Shown here: one piece after another, positions 25,901-40,900 of the stretch
Layout: each line of letters starts with the position of its first letter
How positions within the stretch are numbered: position 1 is the stretch's first letter
Assembly (NCBI GenBank): GCA_020796225.1
Contig: CM036753.1
Span: 84,239,941-84,303,940 of the forward strand
Length of the DNA stretch: 64,000 nt
Direction of reading: 5' to 3'
DNA from: Arion vulgaris
Lineage: Eukaryota > Mollusca > Gastropoda > Stylommatophora > Arionidae
Program-made: the position numbers and the translations under genes
Notes under the pieces: generated by a model
The model's input: the letters and a program-made list of their open reading frames with translations, nothing else
The model's database searches: none
What the model was told of the DNA's origin: nothing

Positions 25901-28900
25901 GCCCATTATATCAGAGTTAAGCGTTCCATTATCTCGGAACTTGAGTTGTTAATAATAATAATAATAACCTGATAGGATCCTAGGAGTGTCACTGTGGAGA
26001 CAGCAGCACAAAAAACCCGTCATCATACCTATATGAAAACAGTTTTTTGTTCAGTATGTAGATTGACTGCACAAGGTATTAACTCTTTCCTTTTGAAATT
26101 TTCTGGACCAGCGTTCACAGTTCACATTTTGTACTCATATCGTCCGTCAATCTTGTAGCAAGAATATATATCTAGCTTTTCTTATTAGATTACACACACA
26201 ATATTTCATTATACTTTATATATTAAGCTCAACATTTTATTGGTTTAGTTTCTAGTTTTATATTTTGTTTCTATTTTGTCGGCCTTTGTACTTGAGAGAT
26301 GAAATGATTCATTCTAGAGAAACCCATATTACTTCCATGTAACATATACTATTGATTTCAGTTCATGAGAAACGAAGGTTCGCTCTGGCTACCAGTGAAA
26401 AGTTTGACATGTGGGTGTATTTTGTATGTGTGCTTTTACAGTTAACAATGAGTACAATGCGCATTATAAACATGGGCGACCACATTAATTTTTCCAGTAG
26501 GGGGCAAAATGAATTTTAAAAGTTTAGTATGCAGAAATAGAGAAGACCAGATTAGCATAACACTTATAAGTTGGTTATTTTTTTACCTGGAGGTGACATT
26601 TGCCCCCTCTTTTCTTAACGTATGAACGACGTCCATGAATATATACCAGTATGAATAAGGAGCACGTCACAGTAGAGTGGATCATGTGTCATTCCAGCGT
26701 ACCTTACTTTGATGATGATTGTATCATGTCAGTCTTGAGGAGCAATAGATGTAGCAATGTCCATAGAGGGAGTTTTGTATATGTTGCTACTTTCACCAGA
26801 TACGCTTTAGATCAACGATTTACATTAATCCACAGCCCCACGTAGTCTACAAGTCCCCTCAACTCAAGTGGAAATTTCTGAAAATCGTACTACTCACTTC
26901 TTGTGAACATTTGCATTCCAAGGTTGTTAGATAAAGAAGATTTAATATTAAACATTAACACTTTTCATCAATAAATAACCATGGACTCATAGAATTGTGT
27001 AAAATTGTAATAAAACTTCATAGCTCTATGCAAACACATATGCAAGCAGGCCTACACTAACTGGAATTTCCGATTTCCCGACTGAGCTGCATGGTCTATG
27101 TTACCAGCGGAAGGCTCAGTCTGGCTTCATCAGTTCTCAGACCAGTGTTTACAAAGTACTTGACACACTCTTCTCTCGTATATTCATGTCCATGTCGTTT
27201 CTCTCTCTCTCTCTCATAGACGTCTCTCACTCTCTCTCTCTCTCTCTTGCTGATGTTGTTTAAGCGAAGTAAGGTCATAAACCAGTTATCTTGCTCGAAG
27301 CCAACTCTCCGTACAAGATATCCAGACTTCCATCATCCGGCACATATGATCCAACCATATTATGCAAAGTTTGTGGAAAAGAAGAGTAGTAATTCTGGAT
27401 GTCTCAATATATTAGAATATCTCGGTTTTTTTTTGACACAATCACACCTTGAGATTTCGTGCGTAGGCAGCGAATGTGAACTGCTGAAGTCCTGTGGGGG
27501 TATAATCAGACACACGACGTAGAGATTTAGAGTACCAGAATAGATTGGGACTTTTCATCTTCTGAACGAAATGTTAATATAAATCCCACATAGAAACCAG
27601 AAGGAAATCCCCAAGTTATTGAATTGTCATTCTCCTAGCTTAGGGAAAAGTCAGCTCATTAGCAAAGTAAATAAAATAGACAAGCATGTGTAAGAACTCG
27701 GAAAACATGCGTACATAAAAAAAAGGTAAAAGAAAGGATAGACTAGTAATAGACAACCATAAATAACATAACCTGTTCAAGTGTGGAGGTAGCTACTTTG
27801 AAAAAGGCATTCTTGTTTGTCACCCACACAAAACACCTTATTTAATCATTCATGCTAGGGATGGTCCTCAACCACCATTTTCTCACACAAGTATTTTTAT
27901 GTTGGTTCTGCTCTCAATTTTCAGATGCTTCTATGCTTTCAATAGTTCTGTTGTTTACCTGTATAAGTAGAGATATTTAATGACAACATGTTTCTCCTCT
28001 AGGGGGTTTACCTACTGTGCACGCATAGCCAAAGTTTGTACTAATGCCCTCTCTACCTGTAGCCGAAGTTAATATTAACTGTGTTTCTCTACCCGTAGCT
28101 GAAGCTAATATTAACTATGTTTCTCTACCTGTAGCCGAAGTTAATATTAGCTGTGTTTCTCTACCTGTAGCCAAAGTTAATATTAACTGTGTTTCTTTAC
28201 CTGTAGCCAGAGTTAATATTAGCTGTGTTTCTCTACCGTAGCAGATTATATTAACTGTTTTCTCACCTAGCCAGTTAATATTAACTGTGTTTCTCCACCT
28301 AGCCAGAGTTAATCTTGTCTCCCGGTTAATATTAACTGTTTCTCTACCCATAGCGGTTAATATTAAACTGTTTCTCTACCTGTAGCGAGTTAATATTAAC
28401 TGTTTCTCTACCCGTAGCCAAAGTCAATATTAACTGTTTCTCTATTCATAGCCAAACCGTAGTCACAGTTAATATTAACCGTTTTTCTACCTGTAGCTTA
28501 AGTTAATATAAACTGTGTTTCTCTTCCTTAGCCAAAGTTAACATTAACTGTGTTTTTCTACAGTAGCCAAAGTTAATATTAACTGCATTTCTACCAATAG
28601 CTGAAGTTAATATAAACTGTGTTTCTCACCTGTAGCCAAAGTTAATATAAACTTTCTACCTGTAGGCAAAAGTTAATATAAACTTCTCTACCTGTAGGCA
28701 AAGTTAATATAAACTTTCTACCTGTAGGCAAAGTTAATATAAACTTTCTACCTGTAGGCAAAGTTAATATAAACTTTCTACCTGTAGACAAAGCAATATA
28801 AACTTCTCTACCTGTAGTCAAAGTTAATATAAACTTTCTCTACCTGTAGCCAAAGTTAATATTAACTGCATTTCTCTACCTGTAGCCAAAGTTAATATTA

Positions 28901-31900
28901 GCTATGTTTCTATACCTGTAGCCGAAGTTAATATTAGCTGTGTTTCTATACCTGTAGCCGAAGTTAATATCAATTAATACCAGACTTGATGTTTGAACAA
29001 AGTAGTTTTTCTCAGCTTGAAACATCTACAGAAGGTCCCCATCTTGTGACATTTGGTAGTTCTGTAGGTTTAGATTTTATTTGACTTTCCTAGTTGATAT
29101 TCACACAATGTCCAGCACAAAGAATGGAAAGTCAGTGGGAAAGAGACAGTCCGTTCGATGTGTCAGGTTACCCGCTGAGATGCCTAATGGAGTATTATCT
29201 GTGGAACTGCTCTCGGTAAGGGTTGCGCTTGTTTATGCTAGTTTCATGACATATCATTATTTAAAACAGTTTATTTGTGTAATATTTTCTCCAAATTATT
29301 TTTATACCACATACATACTTTGTATGTTATATGTGTACTTTGGTTATTGTTTACTAAACTGACGTCATTGCACTCGGGCAGACCCATAGGTGCTCAGTCT
29401 CCCCAACAGATATCGAAGAGTATGTATATGTGTACACCTGTGTGTATGTATGCTGTGGTTTCATCTCAAATATACAAGCACAATAAGCTGTATTTGTCAC
29501 ATGTGTTTGTGCAAACACAGTTCGATCGAATCTAACCTGATTATTTTTGTTTAACAGAGAAGCATTTCGAGATACTTCTCAGCAAAGCTTTTTTTCAAAG
29601 GGCTAGTTGTGTGTTCTTAAAAATGCTTGTATTGTTGGGCTAGGCAAAGGGTGCCATAAGAAATAATGGTGTGTGGTTCGAATCCTATGTTTAGTAAATT
29701 TGTTTTTCCAGAAGACCTTAATACTTTGTACACTATCTATTGATCATTTCTTAATGTAACAAGTTTTTTCTTCTTCTTTGAATGCTCCATAACGACCACC
29801 AGTTACATCACTTTGTTATTTGCATGTGATCTGAGCCTAAGATTGATTGTACATTGTGCCAGTTATGTGCCTGCAGGTAGACCAGCACATACGATTTCTG
29901 TGACATTTTATATTTACCAAAGTAACTTTCCTAGGTCCCTGCCTTAGTCGCCTCCTATGACATGCCTTGTAGGTTGCAGTGTTACTATTCTTTGCTCCCA
30001 TGAGGACCCTGGTAACACAGGGCGAAAAAGTGTTTTTAAAAACCCAAATCAATTGTATAATTTGAAGAATGTTTATTTTGTCTGTTAACAGGACCATGAT
30101 CTGCAACAGAAAATCGACCATGAGATTAAGATGAGAGAAGGAACAGCCAGATTACTTGTAGCTAGCAAGCATCCTGCTCAAGTTCTGGAGGCTGCAAAGA
30201 ATCTCCTGTCCTCCAACACTCGTATCATTGCATATATGTCTGAACTTCAGAGACGTAAAACTGCAGAAGTTCTTGGAAAACAATTGTAAGAGAATATTAG
30301 TAAAGTATTTGTTAAAATTAAGTCACACAGAACAACTTTACAAGTCTTACCTGTTAATATATGTCATTTTAACCCTGATTGCGGTAAAGCTCCCCAACCA
30401 ACTCATGCCAAGCCTTCCTAGCTTTAGCTATCTCCTGCAGCTCTCTCCAGCTCTTCTGTGTATTGTTAATATCTGTCTCCAAATCTCTTCTCCATGTATT
30501 TCTAGGCTTCCCACTTTTTCACTTCCCATGTGGGTTCCAGGAAAGGGCCCTTCTTGTGATATTGCACTCGGATTTTCTCAAGGTGTGTCCTATCCAGTGC
30601 TAGCGGCGGTTTTATTTTCACCTCTTGATTCACTAGAATCTGTCTTGTTCTCTCCAGTCACAACACTAATGCACAATAATAGCCTGCTTCACTCTGTTCA
30701 TGTATCACTAATGCTAAGACAGGGAAGATTGAAGCTAGTATGCAACTAGTGGTTTAATCTATAAATCCCCAGATGTATGTTAGAATGTTACTATATGTTT
30801 AGAACAGTTTAAAGCTAAATGAAAAACAAAAAACGTATCATTCTGTTATTTGTTGATAAAAAAATATCAGTTTTTTTTTAATGTGCAGAAAAAATCAGTT
30901 TGCAATTTTGTTGTTAAAAAATGAAGTTTCTCAACTCTGATATGATCTAAGACAGAGATCCCTAACCAGTGACCATTGTGTCATATGCAGATCTTTAAGT
31001 AGTTAAATGCAGCCATTATTTATGTCTTTGTTATCAAGCAAAAAGTCTTGGTATTTATTGATACCTTTATTTTAGTTCTTGGAAGTAGGTTTTCCAAATT
31101 TGATAACAATATTACAGTGCAAGTGTCTCCTTAAGTTGAAATATTTTTTACTATATTTATGTAAATTTATATTATGTATATTTATATACTTGTGTTTTAT
31201 TAATATAATAAAATGTTCAGTCGTTAACCTAACCTGTCGTTACTGCCTGTAGTACCGCTTTTTAGAGCAGTGTAGGGCAGGCGGGGGACGAGAACCTGAG
31301 GAATTTGATGGCTGCATGGCTAGTGCAGTCGCTGCGAAACTCTTCAGGTTAGATTTTTCTTTATGTCCCCTGCATGAAAGATCCTTGACCTTACTGTGGA
31401 TTGAACACAGGTCTCCCACATGGGAGCAGCGCTCTTATCCATTCGGACAGACGCTCATCAGAACAGATATGTTCAGTGGCTGGGCAAAATTGTACCTATT
31501 TGAATTTATTCATTCATTTATGCAGTTTTGATAGTTCTAAAATGCAATCTTCTCATAATTTTGCCTTTTTAATGCATCACTTAGATTGGCACTTCAGTGC
31601 AGCTCTTTCTTCCTAAAAGTTTAAAGAAACCTGATCTAAAGAAATTTTATATAAGAATTACTTCTTCTTCTTTGAACGCTCCACATCAACCATTTATTAA
31701 CCACTTTGTGTGATTTGTATGTGATCTGAGCCCAAGAGCGATTGTACATTGTGACAGTTATGCGGCTACAAGTAGGCCAGCACATCCGATTTCTGCGTTG
31801 CTTTTATTTACTAGGTAGCTTCCTAGGTCCTACAGTCGCCTCTACGAGATGCCTTGTAGGTCACAGTGGTACTATTCTTTGCTTCCCTGCAGGCCCCTGC

Positions 31901-34900
31901 ACCACACAGGTGAATATAAGAACAATATACGTTAATAAAGTTCATCAACCTATACAGTTGGAATATTTGATTTACTCTTCTGGAGATAATTGAAACTAAT
32001 TTGTTTGTTTCTGTATCCCAGGGCTCTTGAGGGTAACCAATTACCATGCAGAGCTCAAGTCAGTGTTTCAGGTAAGATGGTTCATATTTTGCTACATTGA
32101 AACATATAGTTAAACAGTGTTAGATAACCTTTATAGAGTTTTTAATATCCCATACAAATAAATGTTAATATGAAACTGAAATCAAAATACCTGACCACAT
32201 ATTTAGATCTGCAATGTACAATATCCATGTTGTGAAAGCTGGTCTTGGGTTGCAGTAATGTGAAGGAGAAACTGGAGCCGCTGCCAGGATCTGGAGAACA
32301 CTGAACTCTTCCTGTTTGACATGCATGAAGAGTACAACTAACATTATGAATGAAGAATAGACAATAAAAAGAGCAGTATTCAATAATGTCAAAAAGAAAC
32401 TGTAGAAGATTCATCATGGTCAGAAATGGTATACCGGCCAAATGGAAAGAAAGGAATGTTACCACGAGAAGATGAATAGGTTGTAACGATGAGTTTAAAT
32501 GTTGAGAGGCAGGCTCTGGCCTATAAAAATTCGAACGTTGATAAGTTCTGCTAAGATCAAGCTATTTACAGGTGATTAAAATGGGCAGAAAATTCTAAGA
32601 AAAGCAGTCATCGGTTCATTACACTTTTTGTTTGTGAAAGCTTTACAAGAGAGGTACCATTTTCAGTATTGTAATATTTGATGCAGTTTAGATTTAGTAG
32701 TTTAGAAAATAGTGTAAATAAACATGTACTTACTACATATATAGTTGCAAAAAGAAGTAATTTATGAGTGAAAAAATGATTAAGAAATCCTTCTTTTCTT
32801 GCATTCGCCAGTATGAATTCAGGTGTAGTCAGGGACCTGGTATAGCGCATCTGACTGAATTTTTGTGTGAAAACTTTATCTCTCACAAATAAACGTTGTT
32901 GTACTGTTTAATGATAACCAGCATTCAATATTTGATGTTCATGTTCTATATTTCTTCCATCACTTAAAGATATACGCATTCCTCTCATGTGGAAGGATGC
33001 AGATCATTTCAAGAACAAAGGAGGTAATTATTCCTATTTGATAAAATTATAAACATGACTATTGTTAATGGTTAACACTTCTATGGATGGTACTAAACTT
33101 GCATGAGAAAGGAGAAGAGATTTATTTGTAAGAAGTGAATGAAAGTATAGGTTTTTAAAAGGAGGTATCTCCACTATGCAAGAATAAAGGTGAACAAAAT
33201 ATGATTTAAAAATATAATAGAGTAAACTGAACAGATATTAAAAGGGAAAAACTGGTATCATAAAAAACATATTTACAGATCTTGGAATACAAGAAACCTA
33301 ATTGGAAAAAGCCATTGATGGAAATGTAGAGAACAAGATTTGAAATCATAGAGTTAACAGGAAGAGAAAAAGACATGGAAGTATGATCTCAGTGGAAACT
33401 ACTGCTTTACAGCAATGTTCCCAAACAGAGAGAGTGAAGAAGCTGAATTAAGTTAGATGTATTATGGCTGAAACCACATAACGATTTATATACATGAAAA
33501 GGGATATTTCTGGTCTTCATTGAAAGATTGAAGATAGATTGATTTCCATGAAAGACCAAGAATTGGCTTGAACAAGGACAGAATAAGACAGCTATGGTAT
33601 TTCTTGAAGAATTCTACAACTGAGGTAGAAGACAAGGACAATAAATATTTGAAAGATGTGAATAGTTGATGGTATCATTTATAATTTGAAAGAGGAATAC
33701 AAGAAGTCTAAAGTTATGATGTTGATAGATACATGAGAGTAGATAATCTCTTACCTACCTGTATCATACAGCAGTTTTGTTCATAATTTGTGGCATTCCT
33801 AATTTGGTAGGCTCTCCTATTTCTTATAGTGTGTGTGTGTGTGCCCTTGTGCTAATGTTCTTTTAGTTTCAATCAGTTTGTGTGTGTGTATATATAATAT
33901 ATGATTATATCTTATGCTTTCTCTAACATTGGGTGACTCAATAATTTATGTACCAACTTCAGCATACACATTTTAAGGAGGTTATTAATTTTATCCTTAA
34001 ATCAATAATGATGTTAGTTGAGTATATACATATTTTTCTCACGGATAACTTGTTTAGTCATTGAAATCCTAGATTTGATGTCTCATGTTCACAGAGAAGA
34101 TAAAATTAGTACAAAATATTATTCCCATCTTCAAAATGACATCAGGATACAGAGTGTGGCACTGTACTGAGATCTTCCTGTGTAAGAAAGAGATTGGAGC
34201 ACACATGGTTACTCACTAAAGTGCAATGATGATGGTCCTATCAATCCACCATGCTATATTAATCAGTTATCAATTTAAACACAAAACATTCACTAGAGTA
34301 AAGCTTGTTAAAGTTATAATGACTTTTGTATGTGTTTTTCTAAATCAGATTACCGTAGATATGCTGTATTTTGTATGCTCAAAGTTGGGACAGAGATTTA
34401 TGATACCTCAATGATCAGCGATGTGGACAGAAGCATGACAGACATCACATTTGAAGATGTCATTCTATTGTAAGTATGCCTGCTTGTCAGAGAAGTAACA
34501 TAACAAATGTATAAACAAAACACACAAGATGATACAGAATTTGGAATTTGTAATGTCCTTTCCAGTCATTGATAAATGGTCATGACATATTCCAAAAATG
34601 AAATAACATCATGGGGTGAAATTAGGAAAGTCAATAATACACTTCGCTAGTCAATAATAAACCACGGGCTAGTAATTCTGAGGCTCACTGCCAACTTGAG
34701 CCACACAAAAATGTTGGTGTGCACCCATCACATGGTTGGACTACTACAGGTTTCCTCCTCCTTTACTTGGGGGATCTAAATTACAAATATCTCTAAAGTC
34801 AGAATAAGGCTCACCTAAATGGTGAGGGGACGCTGATGATAAGGAAAGACTTCACCCAAAAATCAGTCTGTTCATAGCGGCGGGAGAACAGCCAACAAAC

Positions 34901-37900
34901 AACTCCAGTATAAAATTATCATAGATAGTATTTGTTTGATGATTCGTGATTAAACCTCATATCACTTCAGGCAGATTCATAGATGCTCTAGTCTCACCAG
35001 GCAGATATAGAATGATGTGCATGTTAATAGTTCGTGCTGATCGCTGGTTATACACTCCTTATTCTGTCCAGTCTTACTCATGCAAATTTTAATCCAAATA
35101 CCCTCATTCATAAAATTTATAAACAACTACAGTGTGTTTCCCATATCTATCTCATACACTCCTTATGCTTTATAAATATCTATATTGATAACTGGTGTAG
35201 TGGTTAGGACACTTGCTTCACAAATTGAATGTGACTGATTTAACATCCACGGTTAAGATACACTCTAGTCAACTTCGCTTAAATTGGGTACTTTCTTCTT
35301 CTTTTTCTTTGCGTTCGTCTTTACAACCAATTTTAATCACTCTTTGTGATATGTTTAATCTTTGCCAAGAACGTGTATACGTTGCACATTGGTTTAGTAG
35401 GCTCCTAAACACATAGACTTCTACATGTTTAGGACATGTGCATCCGACTTCAGCCAAACCTCCTTAGTCGCCTCTTATGACATGCATGGCATGTAACAGT
35501 GGTCTATTCTTTACACCCCAAATTTGGACCCTGGTAACCACTCGAGTAAATTGGGTACCTGACTTGCTTAGTTAGGAGGGACAAGAATTGATCACATCAC
35601 CTCCAAATTCTAAATCTTAATGCTGCAGAATGTTTAAAAATTCCACAGCCTAGCTGTATTATTTGCTATGGATTGACCTTTAAATGTTGAAGATAGTGAA
35701 GGGAGAATCATTCAGGAAGCCTGGTTTTTTACCCTCAACTTTTGTAAGTTTTTTTCTTCTCATTTATAGTGTTACAAAGAATGTTCTTATGTACTGAAAT
35801 CCATTATTGCTATTTTATGTTTCTCTAGTGATGATGTCCCACATGACTTTGACATGAAGCTTGAGGTTTACTGCCACAAATTGCATGAGGAGTTCTCAGT
35901 GGCAAATACCCCTAAGAAACTCCGTAAGAAGATCAATGACATCTCAGGATCAGTTGGTCGGAGTGTCGGCAAACGTCTTTCTGGTCTGGTAAGCAATACT
36001 TAATGAGTTAAATTTTCTATAGTTTTATTTCTTTTTACTGAAATGATTACATTTTAAGAATGAATACAGCTACTTTTACTGGTTGGAACAAGCACCGAGT
36101 TTTATTTAGTGTAAGTTTGCATATAATTTGTTGTATTTTAAAACATAATTCTGATGATTTAACCATTCACGCAAACCGGATTAGCCTATTCTATGACAAT
36201 CTTGGACTCGGTTTTCAAATGCTTCTGTGACATTATTACACTCCGCTTCTCATGAAGCATAGGTCCTCAACAGTTTTCCTTCTTTTTTCACAATCTCTGT
36301 TCGTTTTCTTTATAGCTTTCCAGCATAATCTGTCATCCTTCAGTTCCTCAAGAAATGCTACTGAAATTCATTTATATTTTAAGAGATAATTCTTGCCAAA
36401 CTGTTCATAGTTCCATTTTTATAAATATTTAGTGCAATTTTAAATACAAATATGTAGTGTCTTAGAAATAAAAAAAAAAGGAACCCTTTTTCATACCTCG
36501 AGGCATATTTAGGAATATGGTGTTAGGCCGCCTTTACTTCCCAGTGCTTTTTCCTGGTACCCAATCGAGGCTGGGTCGATGTGAGAACCTTTGCTGTCGG
36601 GGAAAAATATCCCACACCCTCTGTGGAATCGCCTAGACCACACACCTAAGAAGTGAGTTCACTAACAACTATGCAACTGTAGCTCTCATAAGAAGTAGGT
36701 ACTACCATTATAAATATTAGAAGTAGGTAGTATCATTAGAAATGTAAGTAGTAGATAGTTATGAAAAGAAGTCATTAAATGTGCACTTGTTTTAAGTTTG
36801 ATTGCAGTAGTTTATTTTAAAGGCTTATGATAGTTTCTAAAATATTGTACTGTTTCTTTTAGTGTCCCAGACACTGCTCCTTTTACTAATATTAAATTTG
36901 AAGTATGAAAATCTCCTTTAGAATATTAGTAAATAGTGTTAAACTTCATGCAGTCTTATGTTTTCTTATTTTCTTCTCTTTTGTTTGTATTATTAGAATG
37001 ATGCTGATGTCATAGGAAACATGGTGCTGTAAGTACTTTATGTCTATTGTACATTAACTACATAAGTTTTGTAGGTACCAAGAACAGAATCAGTCTGTTA
37101 TTTCACTTTATTAAGAATTTTGCTAGCATTTGATAATTAATGATACATTTCATTTTCATTATTTTTATTGCACTGATTTCATCATTTAATTTTTTAAATA
37201 AAATTAAATCTGATTCCCAAAGTAATTTAGTTTGTCCCTGAGTATTATTATTTTAGTCACCAACATTTTTCACAATATGCTGACAGAACTCGAAATGAGA
37301 ACAGGAAGGTTTAGTAGCAGTAGTGTTAGCGTATACCATATTAGAAATCCAAACTTACGAACTTTGTTCATTTTGTTTTACTAGATATCAGCATTTTCCA
37401 GTTATCTATGAAAATTTTAATTTACCATCCATACTTAATAGCTGGTTATGTACTATATATATATATGTGTGTATTGGTATGCTTGTATTTTATGTGAAGT
37501 TTATCTCCTAACTACTTTGTTCTTATTTTCTCCACTAGGGGACCAAAGTTTGAGCTTGTTGCCAAAGGCTCATTATGTCTTTCAGATGTTGACAATTCTG
37601 TCAGAACATTTGATCTCAATTTAGAAACTAATGCAGGTTGGTGCCATTTTTGTATTGTGCTTGAGATTGATAAAATTATGTGGGTTTCATGGGACCATTA
37701 TTGCCACATATGTTATGTTTGACTATAAATTTTACAGTAAAACTTAAAAGTGATATTGAACAATTTGATTTTTAGTTATGAAAATGTGGTTCGTTGTTGT
37801 GAATCCATGTTTTAAGTTTATTTTGATTATGTTTACTTTACTCAGATGGTCAAGTTCATGAACTCCCATTGTTTGGTCACTATTGTTGTCGCTTGGCTGC

Positions 37901-40900
37901 ACTTCCACACTGTCTTGTCCAGGCCACAGTGACTGGTTTCCTTAATGTACAGGTACATTGGTTAAATAGTTAAAATGTTGCTTGTCATAATTATTCCAAG
38001 TTTGGTGTTTTCTATGTGAAAGTACAGCTCAATAAGTAATGCGCCATATATTTATTTTGCAGCGATTAATAAATATAGAAGCATTAAATTTTGCATACTT
38101 CAAATTTTGAATGTCTATATCGTATGTATGAAATTGCATAAGGCCTACAAGTTAATTGAGATTATGTGAAAAAATAAATTGTATATATATCTGTCTGGAT
38201 ATCTCTTGCAGAATTGTTGTGTATTTCTTTGCGATATCTAACACCATCAAGGCTTATCATATCAAATTAGACATATTCTAGGACACATAGATATCATTCA
38301 TTCTAAGATTTGCTTCTAAGAACTTCAATTTTGAAGGTTTACAAGAGGAAGATCATATTCTATAGCTCATTTGTTTAGCATCACAAGGTGACAATTACTT
38401 GTTGATTTTAAATGAGGACAACTTGTAATAAAAATAGTCAAGTAGACCATGTTAACCATACTGATTAATAATTACTCACATAATTATGGATGATCAAATT
38501 TGTCATTACAATATTCTGGTGATATAGGAAGATGATGATTTGTCCAAGTGGAAGCGCTACTGGTGCTGTCTGAAAAATCTCCAGCTTGCCTGCTGGTCTA
38601 GTCCTGATGATGTAGAAGTTACACAGCCTCTACTTTCAATACCAGTCACAAAGGTAGGTCAAAATGGCTGCACTTAAGGGGGATTGCAATCGTAAGATCA
38701 AATACATACCATTCTCATTTTAGATACATTATTTAAAATTGTTTTTACATTTTCCATGCATAATATTTTTGAAGTATATGAGTTGACATGCATCACTCTG
38801 ACAACCTCTCCAAATATCACTCACATCTGGCAATATGCTACGGCTACAGTACAACTCAATAGATGTGGTGTTATAACATGAGGTTTCCTGTTGTAAAATT
38901 TTAACAGTAATTCCTTGAAATTTGTGTCCTGTTTGACAACTACAACACCTTCTATGGTTAAAAAGAAACCATAATGATTCTGGCTTGACGTGAAGATAGA
39001 GAATCAATATGTGCAGCTTTCTAATGATGGACATGGTGATGCTCTTGTCTTGAACATTTGGACATATGGCTATAGTGTATTATAACTGCATGATAAACAG
39101 GAAATTTTATGATGGGACTGAGCACAGTGATATCCACCTTGACTAATGTATCATTGAGCAGCACAGTGAACTCTCTAGTGCTATGTTAGTCTAGTTCAGA
39201 CCCCTGTCCTGGGTGGGTAGAAAAATCCACAAACACCTCAGTACTTCAATGATATGTCTATATGAGATTAGACAAAAGGACAAGATTTAAAAAACTGCTG
39301 GGTTATTGAAGAAGAAGAATCAACAAAGACATTGGGAAACCTGCTTTACATCAGATATATTGACCTCCCAAAAACAAATTATATAGTTTGGTTTCTCTAA
39401 TGTAGAAGAAATAAACAATTTTATAATACATTCTGTGATATCATATGTCTGTTTTACCTTTTTTTTATACCCCAGTTTTATGTTTGATATTGTGTTCCTT
39501 GTTTTATTATAATATTTGATTTGTAATTTTATAAATCCTTACTTTTCATACATTGTGGTGAACTATATTATTTGTTGCACAAACCTCTATCTGTGTGTAC
39601 ACACATGCATAAAAACAGACTAAGGATGATATTCTGAGATGTGAATGACAGTACACAGAGTATTCATATTACATAAATGAGAAAAAATAATCCACATTTA
39701 AGGATCATTTCATGAGAATGAAAAAAAGTTGGAACAACATTGTGACAATAGACATGGAACAACATTGTGACAATAGACAAAAATGCTAGAAAAGATAAAG
39801 GAAAATAGATATGGAAGATTATGATGAATTTCACATTTTGGATATGTAACTAAATCTACAATAAAATGGGCAAGGTTCTCAGAACAGATCGTTCTAGTGA
39901 GACTAATCGTTTAAGTTAGTTGGCTTTGCACTCAAGTGGTGTTGAAGACTCATTTGCAGTATCTTATTTTTGAAATATGCATTGCAGATGATACTGTATG
40001 ACTCACTGTTAATCTTTAATAACAGAGCACTCAAATTTGTGAAGCTAATCCCAGCACAGTCAAGAAACTACATTCCTTCCTCATCAAGACAGTAAACATA
40101 AATGGAATCTTTGACCACACATTGGCTGCAGATACTAAAGAGGAATTCAACAAGTGGTGGGATGGGTTTCAGCAGCATCTTCTTGACCAAGGTATAAGTC
40201 TGACACTAAACTGGACTTTACAGATTTTGTATTGCATGTGTTGAATATGCAATAATGTATACTGCATTCTTTTCAATTCTAAGACGCCATCGTTTGTAAG
40301 ATGCACCTTAATTTCAGCACCACTAACAACATTAGCACTTTTGTTGTATTTAAAAACAAAAGTACTTGCTAAATTATATCCGACAATTTATTTTAATAGT
40401 TTTCACTTTACTAACAACAAAATTCAGTTAGTTAAATGATAACTACCATCATAGCACCCCAGACATGCCCATTGGTGCTCCGATCCTGCCTCAACAACTA
40501 ATATTTATCATTAGATATGTTATTCATCAAAGGATCACCAATACTTTCAGCCGAAGATGAGGATGCTATCAAGTACATTAAGAAAGGTTCCAAGCCCTGG
40601 GGAATCAAGAAATAGACGGATAACAAAACTTTTAAACGGCATATATAACAGTGGACACATTCCAAATGACCTATTAAATTCCATATTTATTGCCATGCCA
40701 AAGAAACCAAGAGCAGTTGAATGTGAAGACCACCTCACTATTATTCTTATCAGATATATCATTTTTTTCCCATTTATTGATGTGTCGGAAATCCCTGAGT
40801 TTAACTAATACTAAAGCTAGATACATGAAATTTGAGGTGAATATCAATAATTTGTAGCTACTGATGCATTTCAAATTACATTTTTTCGAATATTTTATTT

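Noticed and set aside
30228..30749. 173-residue plus-strand ORF in intron 2
   Set aside because: It is antisense to a LINE 3' fragment that matches the copy at 43.4 kb.
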